Positions 1 to 9,624 of a stretch of 64,000 nucleotides of DNA are shown here, piece by piece. A program made the position numbers and the translations under genes. The notes beneath the pieces are model-generated. The model saw nothing but the letters and a program-made list of their open reading frames with translations. It did no database searches and was not told where the DNA came from. Position 1 is the first letter of the stretch, and each line of letters opens with the position of its first letter. This DNA is from an uncultured Oscillospiraceae bacterium (GTDB taxonomy: Bacteria; Bacillota; Clostridia; Oscillospirales; Oscillospiraceae), in the NCBI GenBank assembly GCA_947585425.1, contig CANPWZ010000005.1, forward strand, positions 1 to 64,000, read 5' to 3'.

Positions 1-890
1 GCTGATCTCGTCGCCGCTGATGTCGGCCACCGTCTCCTTGCCGTTGGGATCAATCACGGTGAACTTGCCGCCCTCATCGGTCTGGGAGAAGTAGTAGGTG
101 AAGCTGATCTCGTCGCCGCTGATGTCGGCCACCGTCTCCTTGCCGTTGGGATCAATCACGGTGAACTTGCCGCCCTCATAGGTCCATGTACCGCTCTCGC
201 TGACGCCGTTGGCGGGCCAGGCGAAAGTATAGGTTCCGTCAGGATAGACCGTGAAGGTGATTTCGGGATTGGTGCCCGGCGTAAAGTCGTAGCTGTCCCC
301 CGCAGGTGCGCTGCCGCTTCCGATGACGGCCTCCAGAGCGGCCACAGAGCCGGTGTAAGCCTGGTTCAGCTGATCGGTCTTGGAAAAGTAGTAGGTGAAG
401 CTGATCTCGTCGCCGCTGATGTCGGCCACCGTCTCTTTGCCGTTGGGATCGATCACGGTGAACTTGCCGCCCTCGTAAGTCCAGGTGCCGCTTTCGCTGA
501 CGCCGTTGGCGGGCCAGGCAAAGGTGTAAGTGCCGTCGGGATAGACCGTGAAGGTGATCTCCGGGTTGGTCCCTGGCTTGAAGTCGTAGCTGTCCCCGGC
601 GGGTGCGCTGCTGCCGCCGATGACGGCCTCCAGCGCCGTCACGGAGCCGGTATACGCCTGATTCAGCTGGTCATTCTGAGAGAAGTAGTAGGTGAAGCTG
701 ATCTCGTCGCCGTTGATGTCGGCCACCGTCTCCTTGCCGTTGGGGTCGATCACGGTGAACTTGCCGCCCTCGTAGGTCCAGGTGCCGCTCTCGCTGACGC
801 TGTTGGCGGGCCAGGCAAAGGTATAGGTGCCGTCGGGATAGACCGTGAAAGTGATCTCCGGGTTGGTGCCCGGCGTGAACGCATAGCCGT
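1..890 (-). repeat. Tandem 297-bp coding repeats
   Basis: The marker string gctgatctcgtcgcc recurs at 103, 400 and 697, a period of exactly 297 bp (99 codons) in frame with the lipoprotein. A fourth copy at position 1 is only 102 bp from the next, so about 195 bp is missing from the edge unit. The frame is kept. Copies are near-identical at the DNA level, which favours recombination and also assembly collapse. Confidence 0.85.
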
Positions 891-1626
891 CCACGTCCGG
901 ATTTTCGGGAGGATCGGTGGGAGCGGGTTCCACGGTGCCGCTGGGAGAGGTGAAGGTAAAGGTGCCGTAGTCATAGGTCCCCAGGGTGACCACCTGCTCC
1001 GCGTTGCCGTGTCCTGTGGCCACGATGTAGGGCCCCACAAAGAAGTCCACCACCAGTTCGCCGTGGCAGGTGCCCGCCTGGGTGGTCAGATCGTCAGTCT
1101 CGGTAAAGTCGATCGGGAAGCTGCCCAGATCATACCCCACCGTCATGTCGAACACATCCACCTCCACGGCGATCTTCGTGCAGGGAGACAGGGTGACGGT
1201 CACGCCGTCATCCGCAATGGTATAAGTGCCGTAATACGTGTAGGTGTTGAAGTTCCTGTCTGCCACGCCGCCGTCGGAGCTCCAGCGGTCGATGGACGCC
1301 TGATCCGCCCCCATCTCCTTGGTCAGGGCGTAGGTACCGTCGTCATTGAGCACCAGGGTGTCCTTGGCGTAGGCTCCAACTGTGCCGGTGGTCCGCCAGA
1401 GGGCGGCGTCCACCACATTGTCGTACCAGAACTCGTCGAACAGGGCCACATCCAGGGTATAGGTGCCGGCAGGCCCGTCTCCGCTGGGGCCGTCCGGGCT
1501 GGAGGGCGTTCCCTGCAGATTTTCCAGGGCGGGCAGCAGGATGCTGCACCCGGACAGGACCGCCAGGGACGCCGCAAGTGTCAGGCACAGCAGAAGTGCC
1601 AGCACTTTTTTGATTGGTCTTTTCAT
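1..1626 (-). CDS. Tandem-repeat lipoprotein, C-terminus beyond window
   Basis: The frame is open from an ATG at 1624-1626 (AGGAGG five bases upstream) through base 1, so the C-terminus is missing. The N-terminus is a lipoprotein signal: MKRPIKK, a hydrophobic run, then lipobox L-S-G-C near residue 27. A unique region of about 200 residues follows, then three repeats of 99 residues built of short beta-strand patterns (DGTYTFAWPAN, ESGTWTYEGGKFTVIDPNG, ISFTYYFS). The last repeat at the window edge is irregular, recurring after 34 residues. It follows the GH3 gene at 1709-4834 as the last visible gene of the pentose operon. Inferred role: a surface-anchored module partnering the GH3 enzyme, perhaps glycan binding or spacing. 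No named family was recognised. Confidence 0.85.
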   Translation of the reverse strand, partial: MKRPIKKVLALLLCLTLAASLAVLSGCSILLPALENLQGTPSSPDGPSGDGPAGTYTLDVALFDEFWYDNVVDAALWRTTGTVGAYAKDTLVLNDDGTYALTKEMGADQASIDRWSSDGGVADRNFNTYTYYGTYTIADDGVTVTLSPCTKIAVEVDVFDMTVGYDLGSFPIDFTETDDLTTQAGTCHGELVVDFFVGPYIVATGHGNAEQVVTLGTYDYGTFTFTSPSGTVEPAPTDPPENPDVDGYAFTPGTNPEITFTVYPDGTYTFAWPANSVSESGTWTYEGGKFTVIDPNGKETVADINGDEISFTYYFSQNDQLNQAYTGSVTALEAVIGGSSAPAGDSYDFKPGTNPEITFTVYPDGTYTFAWPANGVSESGTWTYEGGKFTVIDPNGKETVADISGDEISFTYYFSKTDQLNQAYTGSVAALEAVIGSGSAPAGDSYDFTPGTNPEITFTVYPDGTYTFAWPANGVSESGTWTYEGGKFTVIDPNGKETVADISGDEISFTYYFSQTDEGGKFTVIDPNGKETVADISGDEIS

Positions 1627-1708
1627 TTTTCCTCCTTTTCTCGCAGCATGGTGAGCATATGTTGATTTCAGAGCGCCGCAATAAATCGGGGCTGTCTTTT
1701 ATATTCCA

Positions 1709-4700
1709 TTACTTTTTCCTGCCGAACGGCTTATACCGCTGGGGATTCTTCTTTTCGTCCAGCGTGCGGATCACGATAAAGACCACACCGAGGACGATAA
1801 GCAGACCGATCACCACATCCGCGGCGATCAGCGCGATCCGCCAAGGGGACATGGAGTAGTAGGTGTAAGAGCCCATGGCCAGCCCCTGCATGGCGGCGGA
1901 GTTGGCTATGGTGTAGCAGACATCGTGCAGGGCCCGGCGCATCACGTTGTGGATCGTGGGGCTGCTCTTATCCACGATACCGCTCATGGCCTCAAAGGTC
2001 AGGAAGGTGTCGCTGCCGGCGCGGAAGGTTAGATCATACATATTCTTCTCTCCGGCCCACACATACATATCCGTGTGTACCAGGCCGGTGAAGCCCCATT
2101 CGCCCCGGAGCAGAGAGGTCAGCAGCGCGTAGTTGGCGTGGGCGATGGTGGCCCCGATATTGTTCTGGGATGCCATCACCGCGGTGGCGGCCCGCATCGT
2201 CCTCTGGGCGGTGTTGCCGTTGGCGTCGGCAATGTAGCTGATGGTCATCCGGGCCTCCTTGAAGGGGATCTCAAAGGCCTTCAGATACAACTCGCGCATG
2301 GTCTGTTCGGTGGCCCAGGTGTGCAGGAAGAACTCGCGGTTGGTCTCCTGGTCGTTCAGGGCAAAGTGTTTGATGTAGCAGAACATCCCCGCGTCTCCTG
2401 CGCCGCTGACGACAGACGCCGTGAGCTTACCGGTCAGGACGGGGTCTTCGGAGTAATACTCAAAGACACGGCCGGAGAAGGGAGAGCGATGCAGGTTGAT
2501 GGCGGGAGAATACCAGCCGGCGATGCCGGTCTCCATGGCCTCCTGGCCGAACATCTTACCCACCTCATACATCAGTTCCTTGTTCCAGGTGGATGCCATC
2601 AGAGGGGCGTAGCCATAGGTGGCGCTCATCCCCATGCCATCATCCGTCTTGACTGCCTTGATGCCGTTGGCGCCGTCCGCCTCGACGGTGGGGATCAGGC
2701 CGATGGCTTCAACAGGAGTGGTGGCGTAGTTGGAGCCGGTCATCAGAGAGACGATCTGGGCAAGGACAGTTTCGTTGCCGTAGTCCACCTGATCCAGGAA
2801 GTCCTCCCAAAGGGGATCATAGTAATCCAGGCCGCGCATATTGGAGAGCATCAGCCCGCTGTCCCGGACCTGGGGATCAGTTTCCGCATAGACCACGCTG
2901 CCAGACACATTGCCCAGCATGGGGTCGTTTTCCACGTCGAAGGTCTCCTCGATGCCGAAGGAGGCGACTGTTTTTTCGGAGGCTTCCTTCTGATTGCCCT
3001 CGGGGCGGGCGGGGAATGTGCCCGTCCAGTTGGAGCGGCTCAGGATCGTGGCCTCTTCGTTCATGTAATCGCTGCTGGCGGGGAACAGATTGGCGGCAGC
3101 CTGATAGCCGGCGTCTTCGCCCTTCGCGGGAACGTCAAGGAGATTACCGTTCTCATCCATGGCGGACTGGGCGTCGATCTCGGACTGGCGGGGATTGGTG
3201 CTGTCGTACCAGACAGTCTCGCCGTTGCTCCAGGTGCGGGAGTCGATGACGGTGTGGCTGTTGGCGCAGAGGCTGATCTGATAATCGCCCTCCTCCAGCA
3301 TATAGGCGCCGGTGGTCCCATCGCCGTTGTCCCTGGTGTAGCAGTAGGAGGCCATATCCTCCTTGGGGAAGGAGATCTCGATCTCCTGGCTCTCACCGGG
3401 CTGGAGGACGCCGGTCTTCTCAAAGGCGATGAGCTGGGTCACCGGCTTCTCGACCTTCATATCCTTGTCCATCTGGGTGTAAGGAGCGGAGAAATAGATT
3501 TCAACGACCTCCTTGCCGGGGTTGGAGCCGGTGTTCTCCACCTTTACCTTGAGCGTGATATTGTCGCCGGAGTCGTCATAGGAGGTAATGGTCTGCGTAA
3601 AGGTGGTGTAGCTGAGGCCGTAGCCGAAGGGATAGGCCACCGCGCCGGGGGTCACCACGCCGCCCATGCCGTCCAGTTCACCATAGACGAAAGAGGGGTC
3701 CTCTACCGCCGCAGTCTCATAGTAGCGGTAGCCCATGTACATATCCTCTTCGTACTCGATGAAGTAACGGCTGAAGGTCCCGTCGCCCCGGTCAGAGGAG
3801 GGGGAGCCGTATGCGTGGCTCTTGAAGGTGGCGTTGGTATAGGTGAAGGCGCCGAAGTTCTGATAGGTGGGGTCCTTGGTAAAGTCGGTGGGCCAGATGT
3901 CCACGGTCCTGCCGGAGGGATTCACCTCGCCGCACAGGATCCTGCCCAGGGCAGCAAAGCCCTTCTCGCCCACATGGCCCACCTGCAGGATGGCGTCCGC
4001 CTCCAGTTCGCCGGACATGATGGGCCCCAACTCCATGGCGGCGGAGGTAGCCAGCACCACGACCACCTTTCCGCAGACCTCCTTGGCACGGGCGATGGTA
4101 TCCTTCTCCTTCTGGGAGAGGGCCAGGTAGTGGGGAGTGCCGTCCTCATACCCGTCATACTTTTTGTCGGAACCCTCCTGGCCGGCGCGGGAGATGACCA
4201 CAATGGCCGTGGTGCCGGACAGGGAGGAATCCAGGCTGCCGTAGATGGAGGCGTCATACTCATAGATCTTGCTGTCGCCGCCCATCAGGTCGTTGAGTGA
4301 ACCTGCACTGAGGGTGCCGGGAGCCTCGACGATGGCAGCGGGCTCACCCGCCTTCTTCATCAGATCGACGGCGGCGTTATTGATGGTGAAAAAGTCCTTC
4401 AGACCATCCTCCGGGGTGACAGGGGAAATGGTCCACTTGGCGGAGCCGCTGGAGGACACCTGCCCATAGATGGGGTTCAGATAGCGGTATCCGAAGGGGG
4501 TCACCTCGCTGCCTTTTTCCAGCGGAAGCACGCCGTTGTTTTTCAGCAGTACGGAGCCCTCCTCCTGGACTCTTGCGGCCAGGAGATAGGACGCCGCCTT
4601 GGATTCTTCCATACCGGCGTACAGATCCTCATAGTAGTTCGTGTCCCAGTCTTCCGAGCCGTCCGCCGTGACCTGTTTCATCTCGCCGCGGCCGAGGTAG

Positions 4701-4834
4701 TCGTCCATCACCGAGGCGAACATATTCATCCCGATGTTGGCCGCGATGGCGATCACAAGCACAACTGCCATGATCGGGATCAGGATCAGGCGAAGTTTCT
4801 TGCTGCTCATGCGAAGTTTACCGTTGCTTTTCAT
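1709..4834 (-). CDS. Membrane-anchored GH3 glycosidase, reversed domain order (copy 1)
   Basis: This 1041-residue protein is a beta-glycosidase/beta-xylosidase-type GH3 enzyme with permuted domains. After a transmembrane helix (about residues 14-37) comes the GH3 C-terminal-type domain (GSVLLKNNGVLPL near 90), then a fibronectin III-like domain (about 395-490). The catalytic (alpha/beta)8 domain follows (about 690-970), with HRSPFSGRVFEYYSEDP and KHFALNDQETNR. The likely nucleophile is Asp922 in H-T-D-M-Y, where most GH3s have S-D-W. A second transmembrane helix (about 999-1024) precedes a basic tail, so the enzyme domains should lie outside the cell. The start has a strong AGGAGG. GH43 lies 16 bp upstream and the repeat lipoprotein downstream. 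Specificity is inferred from context (xylan or other hemicellulose). Confidence 0.9.
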   Translation of the reverse strand: MKSNGKLRMSSKKLRLILIPIMAVVLVIAIAANIGMNMFASVMDDYLGRGEMKQVTADGSEDWDTNYYEDLYAGMEESKAASYLLAARVQEEGSVLLKNNGVLPLEKGSEVTPFGYRYLNPIYGQVSSSGSAKWTISPVTPEDGLKDFFTINNAAVDLMKKAGEPAAIVEAPGTLSAGSLNDLMGGDSKIYEYDASIYGSLDSSLSGTTAIVVISRAGQEGSDKKYDGYEDGTPHYLALSQKEKDTIARAKEVCGKVVVVLATSAAMELGPIMSGELEADAILQVGHVGEKGFAALGRILCGEVNPSGRTVDIWPTDFTKDPTYQNFGAFTYTNATFKSHAYGSPSSDRGDGTFSRYFIEYEEDMYMGYRYYETAAVEDPSFVYGELDGMGGVVTPGAVAYPFGYGLSYTTFTQTITSYDDSGDNITLKVKVENTGSNPGKEVVEIYFSAPYTQMDKDMKVEKPVTQLIAFEKTGVLQPGESQEIEISFPKEDMASYCYTRDNGDGTTGAYMLEEGDYQISLCANSHTVIDSRTWSNGETVWYDSTNPRQSEIDAQSAMDENGNLLDVPAKGEDAGYQAAANLFPASSDYMNEEATILSRSNWTGTFPARPEGNQKEASEKTVASFGIEETFDVENDPMLGNVSGSVVYAETDPQVRDSGLMLSNMRGLDYYDPLWEDFLDQVDYGNETVLAQIVSLMTGSNYATTPVEAIGLIPTVEADGANGIKAVKTDDGMGMSATYGYAPLMASTWNKELMYEVGKMFGQEAMETGIAGWYSPAINLHRSPFSGRVFEYYSEDPVLTGKLTASVVSGAGDAGMFCYIKHFALNDQETNREFFLHTWATEQTMRELYLKAFEIPFKEARMTISYIADANGNTAQRTMRAATAVMASQNNIGATIAHANYALLTSLLRGEWGFTGLVHTDMYVWAGEKNMYDLTFRAGSDTFLTFEAMSGIVDKSSPTIHNVMRRALHDVCYTIANSAAMQGLAMGSYTYYSMSPWRIALIAADVVIGLLIVLGVVFIVIRTLDEKKNPQRYKPFGRKK

Positions 4835-4850
4835 TGTTTGCTCCTCCTTT

Positions 4851-6299
4851 TCATTGTTTGCCGTGTATCGTGAAGCTGTGGAAATTCACAGCGCCTGAAC
4901 CCCGGTATTGGAAATAGAGCGCCTTGATGCCGGCGCCCAGATCCAGCTCGGCGGTAAAGGTTTGCCTGCCGCCCTGCACGTCCACCTTGACGCTGATCCC
5001 TGTGGCGAATGTGGGTTCGTCAGAGATCTCGAAGGTCCCGGAGCCTGTTCCGCCCAGCTCTACGGTCACGTCCACGGGCCCGTCCAGCTGGAAGTACTTG
5101 AAGCCGGCCACTGCTCCGTCACGCATATTGGCGATGTACTGATCGCCGTCCGATTCCCGGTCCTTCCCCGTCTGGGTGAAGTAGGGATGGGCGGCCAGCC
5201 GCTTCCGAGGGCTGGATCCGTCGTACCGGCCCACGCCGTCTTTGCTCCAGAGGTTGCAGGCGATGCGGGCCTCATAGTGTCCCTCGCCCTTCAGCGGGCC
5301 GTCGTTAAGCCCGCAGGAGGTGACCTCCGCCTGCCGGAAGGAGCCGTCGGGGTTTTGGATCAGCTTCTCCGCGCAGGCCTGCCGGGAATAGGAGTGCCGG
5401 TTGGTCTGTCGATGGTAGAAGATGTACCACTGATCCCCCAGCTTCAGCATCCCGCCGTGGGTGTTGCCCAGGTAGTTGAGGGCCTTGCTTTCGTCCTCGT
5501 TGCCGTCCAGGAACATATCGCCCTGATCTACCAGGGTGCCGCCGAAGGTGAAGCCGCCGTCGGGCCGGTCGCTGACGGCATAGCACAGCTCGTGATTGTG
5601 CCGGGAAGAATACACGAAGATGTACTTGTCCCCATCCTTGCGGATGGAGCTGGCCTCAAAGAATTCGTGGTTGGGGAAAGACCCCGGACCCTCCTTGGGA
5701 AAGATGACTTTGGGTTCGGTCTTGATGGTCACCATGTCCTGTTCCAGTTCCACCACCACGCCGCCGTCGTTTTTCAGCTTTTTCCCGCCGGTGACGATGG
5801 CCGGGGTGGGGGTGTAGAAGCCGGAGTACAGCCAGATTCGCCCGTCGTCATCGCAGAGGACGCCGGGGTCGAAGGGGAACTGGTCCCCCTTTCGGCGGCC
5901 CCAGATGGTGCCGTCCTTGTAGTGGACGTGGCCCAGGAACTCATACTGGCCCGCCGGGGTGTCGCACACCGCCACGCCCATGATCCCCATGAAGTCGAAG
6001 GCGTAGTAGAGGTAGTACCGCCCGTCGGGGCCCTGGCACACGTCCGGGGCGAACAGGAGGCGCAGACCCAGCTTGTTCTTGGGGTCCTGGTTCTTGCGGA
6101 AGATGACCCCCTCGTTGCGCCAGTCGCTGAGGTCGTCCACCGGGGCGGACCAGCACACATAGTCGTTGACGCAGAAGATGGGGGCGTTGAACTTGTCGTG
6201 AGAGCCGTAGACATACACCCGGTCCCCGAACAGATGGGGTTCGCCGTCCGGAATGTACTCCCAACTGGGGAGGTAGGGGTTAAAAACTTGCTGCTTCAT
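4851..6299 (-). CDS. GH43 family glycosidase (xylosidase/arabinofuranosidase type)
   Basis: The protein has 482 residues. I chose the ATG at 6299 (MKQQVFNPYL) over one 21 bases upstream because it has GGAGGG at the right distance. It shows the five-bladed propeller hallmarks of GH43: Asp18 in IPDGEPH as likely base, Asp144 in FPFDPGVLCDDDGRIW as pKa modulator, and Glu215 in NHEFFEASS as acid. The last ~110 residues (DGAVAGFKYFQ, FHSFTIHGK) look like a CBM6-type beta-sandwich. There is no signal peptide, so it probably acts in the cytoplasm on imported oligosaccharides. It sits between transketolase and GH3 in one operon. Arabinofuranosidase versus xylosidase cannot be settled by reading. Confidence 0.88.
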   Translation of the reverse strand: MKQQVFNPYLPSWEYIPDGEPHLFGDRVYVYGSHDKFNAPIFCVNDYVCWSAPVDDLSDWRNEGVIFRKNQDPKNKLGLRLLFAPDVCQGPDGRYYLYYAFDFMGIMGVAVCDTPAGQYEFLGHVHYKDGTIWGRRKGDQFPFDPGVLCDDDGRIWLYSGFYTPTPAIVTGGKKLKNDGGVVVELEQDMVTIKTEPKVIFPKEGPGSFPNHEFFEASSIRKDGDKYIFVYSSRHNHELCYAVSDRPDGGFTFGGTLVDQGDMFLDGNEDESKALNYLGNTHGGMLKLGDQWYIFYHRQTNRHSYSRQACAEKLIQNPDGSFRQAEVTSCGLNDGPLKGEGHYEARIACNLWSKDGVGRYDGSSPRKRLAAHPYFTQTGKDRESDGDQYIANMRDGAVAGFKYFQLDGPVDVTVELGGTGSGTFEISDEPTFATGISVKVDVQGGRQTFTAELDLGAGIKALYFQYRGSGAVNFHSFTIHGKQ

Positions 6300-6316
6300 C
6301 AATGTCCCTCCTTTTA

Positions 6317-7264
6317 TCACTCAGTGATTTTTAGTTGGGAAACGACCTCCACGATATGCTCCGCGCTGAGACCGAACCGCTTGAGCAGAGCCGCCGCCGG
6401 CCCGGAGTGGCCGAACTCATCGTTGACGCCCACCCGCTTCACGGGTACCGGGTGCTTCTCGCTGAGCAGGGCGCACACCGCCTCGCCCAGCCCGCCGATG
6501 ATATTGTGTTCCTCGGCGGTGACGATCTTCCCGCACATCTTTGCCGCTCTTAGCACCAGCTCCTCGTCCAGTGGCTTGACGGTGGCCATGTCAATCACCA
6601 TGGCGGAGACGCCCTGCTCTGCCAGCATCTGTCCCGCCTTCACCGCCTCCGGCACCAGCAGCCCGTTGGCGATGATGGCCACGTCCGTGCCCTCCCGCAG
6701 CACCTCGCCCTTGCCAATTTCAAAAGTGTAATTGTCCGGGTCGTGGACGGCGTCCATCCCGAAGCGGCTGAAGCGCATATACACCGGACCCTCATGCTCA
6801 TAAGCGGCCTTTACCATGGCCCTGGCCTCCACGTCGTCGGCGGGGCTCATCACCACCATCCCCGGGATGGACCGCATCAGCGCGAAGTCCTCGCAGCACT
6901 GGTGGCTGGCCCCGTCCTCGCCCACGGAGATGCCCCCATGGGTGGCCCCGATCTTCACATTCAGATGGGGGTAGCCGATGGAATTCCGCACCTGCTCAAA
7001 GGCCCGGCCCGCCGCGAACATGGCGAAGCTGGAGGCGAAGGGCACCAGCCCCATGGAGGCCACCCCCGCCGCCACCGCCATCATGTTCCCCTCGGCGATG
7101 CCGCAGTTGAAGTGCCGGTCCGGGTATGCCTTCTGGAAGGTGTTGGTCTTGGTGGCGTTGGACAGGTCCGCGTCGAACACAATCACGTCGTCGTGGGCGG
7201 CGCCCAGCTCTTTTAGCGCGTTCCCGTAACTGTCACGGGTGGCGATCTTTTTCACGTCCGCCAT
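6317..7264 (-). CDS. Transketolase, C-terminal subunit
   Basis: This 315-residue protein carries the pyrimidine-binding and C-terminal domains of transketolase. Diagnostic stretches are VFDADLSNATKT, the catalytic-glutamate segment NCGIAEGNMMAVAAG near residues 53-67, and a C-terminal domain with TAEEHNIIGGLGEAVC. The gene starts one base after the stop of the N-terminal subunit, so the two are co-translated halves of a split enzyme, a common arrangement in Firmicutes. In the pentose phosphate pathway it would process the xylulose 5-phosphate made by the xylulokinase of this operon. A DXP synthase is excluded by the split architecture and context. Confidence 0.92.
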   Translation of the reverse strand: MADVKKIATRDSYGNALKELGAAHDDVIVFDADLSNATKTNTFQKAYPDRHFNCGIAEGNMMAVAAGVASMGLVPFASSFAMFAAGRAFEQVRNSIGYPHLNVKIGATHGGISVGEDGASHQCCEDFALMRSIPGMVVMSPADDVEARAMVKAAYEHEGPVYMRFSRFGMDAVHDPDNYTFEIGKGEVLREGTDVAIIANGLLVPEAVKAGQMLAEQGVSAMVIDMATVKPLDEELVLRAAKMCGKIVTAEEHNIIGGLGEAVCALLSEKHPVPVKRVGVNDEFGHSGPAAALLKRFGLSAEHIVEVVSQLKITE

Positions 7265-7265
7265 C

Positions 7266-8111
7266 TCACTCCGCCTCCAATCCGGCCAGTTGGGCCCTCA
7301 GCTCGCCCATGGCCTGCTCGTATTCCCCGTCGTTGGGGGCCTTGCCGTGCCAGCCCACCTGGTTCTCCATGTAGCTGATCCCCTTGCCCTTGGTGGTCTT
7401 CATCACGATGGCGAAGGGCACCCCCTTGGTCTCCTTCGCCCTGGCGAAGGCCGCCTCCATCTGGTCGAAGTCGTGGCCGTCGATCTCGGCCACCTCGAAG
7501 CCAAAGGCCCTCAGCTTGTCCGGGATGGGATAGGAGCTCATGACCTCTGTCACGGGCCCGTCGATCTGGAGGCCGTTGTTGTCGATGATGACGCACAGAT
7601 TATCCAGCTTGTAGTGGTGGGCGAACATCAGGGCCTCCCAGACCTCGCCCTCCTCGATCTCGCCGTCCCCCAGCAGGGTGTACACCCGGCAGGACTTGCC
7701 CATGTGCCTGGCGGCCAGGGCCATGCCGCAGGCGGCGGAGATCCCCTGACCCAGGGAGCCGGTGGACATATCCACCCCGGGGACCGTATTCATGTTGGGG
7801 TGGCCCTGGAGATAGCTGCCGATCTGCCGCAGGGTCTTCAGGTCCTCCACCGGGAAGAAACCCCGGTTGGCCAGGGCGGCGTACAGGCCGGGGGCGGTGT
7901 GGCCCTTGGACAGCACGAACCGGTCCCGGTCCGGGTTTTTCGGGTCCGCCGGGTCGATGTTCAGCTCTTTGAAGTACAGGTAGGCGAACAGGTCTGCGGC
8001 GGACAGGCTGCCGCCGGGATGGCCCGCCTTGGCCGCGTGGGTGCCCTCGATGATCCCCATGCGGATCCGGCAAGCGGCGATTTGGATCGCTCTTTTCTCG
8101 TTTGCAGTCAT
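7266..8111 (-). CDS. Transketolase, N-terminal subunit
   Basis: This 281-residue protein holds the thiamine-diphosphate-binding half of transketolase. It has HPGGSLSAADLF near residue 31, LSKGHTAPGLYAAL near 68, and the ThDP motif starting GDGEIEEGEVWEA at 148 and ending in the D-N-N at 177-179. It is about half the length of a one-chain transketolase, with the other half in the adjacent gene. It is the sixth gene of the GH2-to-lipoprotein transcription unit. It transfers two-carbon units between ketose and aldose phosphates in the cytoplasm, linking pentose catabolism to glycolysis. Confidence 0.93.
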   Translation of the reverse strand: MTANEKRAIQIAACRIRMGIIEGTHAAKAGHPGGSLSAADLFAYLYFKELNIDPADPKNPDRDRFVLSKGHTAPGLYAALANRGFFPVEDLKTLRQIGSYLQGHPNMNTVPGVDMSTGSLGQGISAACGMALAARHMGKSCRVYTLLGDGEIEEGEVWEALMFAHHYKLDNLCVIIDNNGLQIDGPVTEVMSSYPIPDKLRAFGFEVAEIDGHDFDQMEAAFARAKETKGVPFAIVMKTTKGKGISYMENQVGWHGKAPNDGEYEQAMGELRAQLAGLEAE

Positions 8112-8123
8112 ATGATCAACTCC

Positions 8124-9611
8124 TCAAGTCCAAGGATTCTCGGTGGGATAGGGCAGGGATTTCGGCTGGTTGTAGGCGATATCCTTCACACCCAGGAACT
8201 TGAACACCTCGAACAGCGCCTTGCCGTAGTGGCCGAAGGCCACCGCCCCGTGGTGGGGATACCGCTTCTGGATGAGCACGTGGCGGTAGAACCGGCCCAT
8301 CTCCGGGATGGCGAACACGCCGATGCCGCCGAAGGACTGCGTCGCCACAGGCAACACCTCCCCCTGGGCGATGTAGGAGCGGAGAGTCCCCTCGCTGTCA
8401 CACTGGAGGCGGTAGAAGGTGATGTCGGAGGGCGCGATGTCCCCCTCCAGGGTGCCCCTGGTGAAGTCGGGCTCGCTACCCTTGGGCTCCAGCAGCCGGT
8501 GCTGGATGAGCTGATACTTCACCGCCCGGTCGGCGCACAGCTTGCAGGATGGCGTGTTGCCGCAGTGGAAGCCCATGAAGGTGTCGGTGAGGGCGTAGTC
8601 ATACTTGCCCTTGATACTTTCCTCCCACATTTGCGCCGGGACGGAGTTGTTGATGTCCAGCAGGGTCACGGTGTCGCCGGACACGCACATGCCGATGTAC
8701 TCGCTGAGGGCGCCGTAGATATCCACCTCGCAGGCCACGGGGATGCCGCGAGAGGCCAGGCGGGAGTTGACGTAGCAGGGCTCGAAGCCGAAGGCCTCCG
8801 GGAAGGCGGGCCAGCACTTGTCGGCGAAGGCCACATACTTCCGGCTGCCCTTGTGCTGCTCCGCCCAGTCCAGCAGGGTCAGCTCGAACTGGGCCATCCG
8901 GGCGGACAGCTCGGGGTAGTATTTGCCCTCGCCCATCTCGGCGGCCATCTCGTCGCAGATGCCGGCGATGCGGGGATCCCCGGCGTGGGCCTTGTAGCTC
9001 ACCAGCAGGTCCAGCTCAGAGTTCTCCTCGATTTCCACGCCGATCTCATACAGCCCCTTGATGGGGGCGTTGCAGGCGAAAAAGTCCTGGGGCCGGGGGC
9101 CGAAGGTGATGATCTTCAGGCCGGCCACGCCCAGCAGGCCACGGGCCACGGGCACGAAGTCCGCGATCATCCTGGCGATGTCCTCTGCTGTGCCCACGGG
9201 GTACTCGGGGATGTACGCCCTGAGGTGCCGCATGCCCAGATTATAGGAGCAGTTGAGCATGCCGCAGTAGGCGTCGCCCCGGCCATTGATGAGGTCGCCG
9301 TCCCCCTCGGCGGCGGAGGCGTACATGACGGGGCCGTCGAAGTTCTTGGCGATCAGCGTCTCGGGTGTCTCCGGGCCGAAGTTGCCCAGGAACACGACGA
9401 GGGCGTTGCAGCCGGCGGACTTGACCTCCCCCACCGCCTTCAGCATATCCAGCTCGTTCTCCACGGTGGTCTTACACTCGTAGAGGTCCAGGCCGTTCTT
9501 CGCGCAGGCAGATACGATGGCGGCTCTTCTGCGCTCGGCCAGGGAGATGACAAAGCAGTCACGGCTCACGGCGATGATACCCAGTTTTACCTCGGGGATG
9601 TTGGTCAGCAT
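8124..9611 (-). CDS. L-fucose/L-arabinose isomerase-like protein
   Basis: This 495-residue protein resembles the L-fucose/L-arabinose isomerase superfamily. The N-terminal part (KLGIIAVSRDCF, VVFLGNFGPETPETL) is the Rossmann-like domain seen in these isomerases, and the rest matches their general length. It lies between the transketolase and the DUF4867 protein, with xylulokinase upstream. No XylA or AraA is in the window. The inference is that this protein supplies the aldose-ketose isomerisation feeding xylulokinase, but the substrate (xylose, arabinose or another sugar) is not established. It is probably cytoplasmic and metal-dependent, by family. Confidence 0.75.
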   Translation of the reverse strand: MLTNIPEVKLGIIAVSRDCFVISLAERRRAAIVSACAKNGLDLYECKTTVENELDMLKAVGEVKSAGCNALVVFLGNFGPETPETLIAKNFDGPVMYASAAEGDGDLINGRGDAYCGMLNCSYNLGMRHLRAYIPEYPVGTAEDIARMIADFVPVARGLLGVAGLKIITFGPRPQDFFACNAPIKGLYEIGVEIEENSELDLLVSYKAHAGDPRIAGICDEMAAEMGEGKYYPELSARMAQFELTLLDWAEQHKGSRKYVAFADKCWPAFPEAFGFEPCYVNSRLASRGIPVACEVDIYGALSEYIGMCVSGDTVTLLDINNSVPAQMWEESIKGKYDYALTDTFMGFHCGNTPSCKLCADRAVKYQLIQHRLLEPKGSEPDFTRGTLEGDIAPSDITFYRLQCDSEGTLRSYIAQGEVLPVATQSFGGIGVFAIPEMGRFYRHVLIQKRYPHHGAVAFGHYGKALFEVFKFLGVKDIAYNQPKSLPYPTENPWT

Positions 9612-9624
9612 GATCCTTTCCTCC

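Noticed and set aside
1..890. CRISPR-like array
   Set aside because: Repeats are 297 bp, coding, in frame and without spacers.
2075..4300. Long plus-strand frame (741 codons) opposite GH3 copy 1
   Set aside because: It is antisense to a clear GH3 gene. It has low-complexity Gly/Val/His-rich sequence with no domain and arises from GC-rich codon positions.
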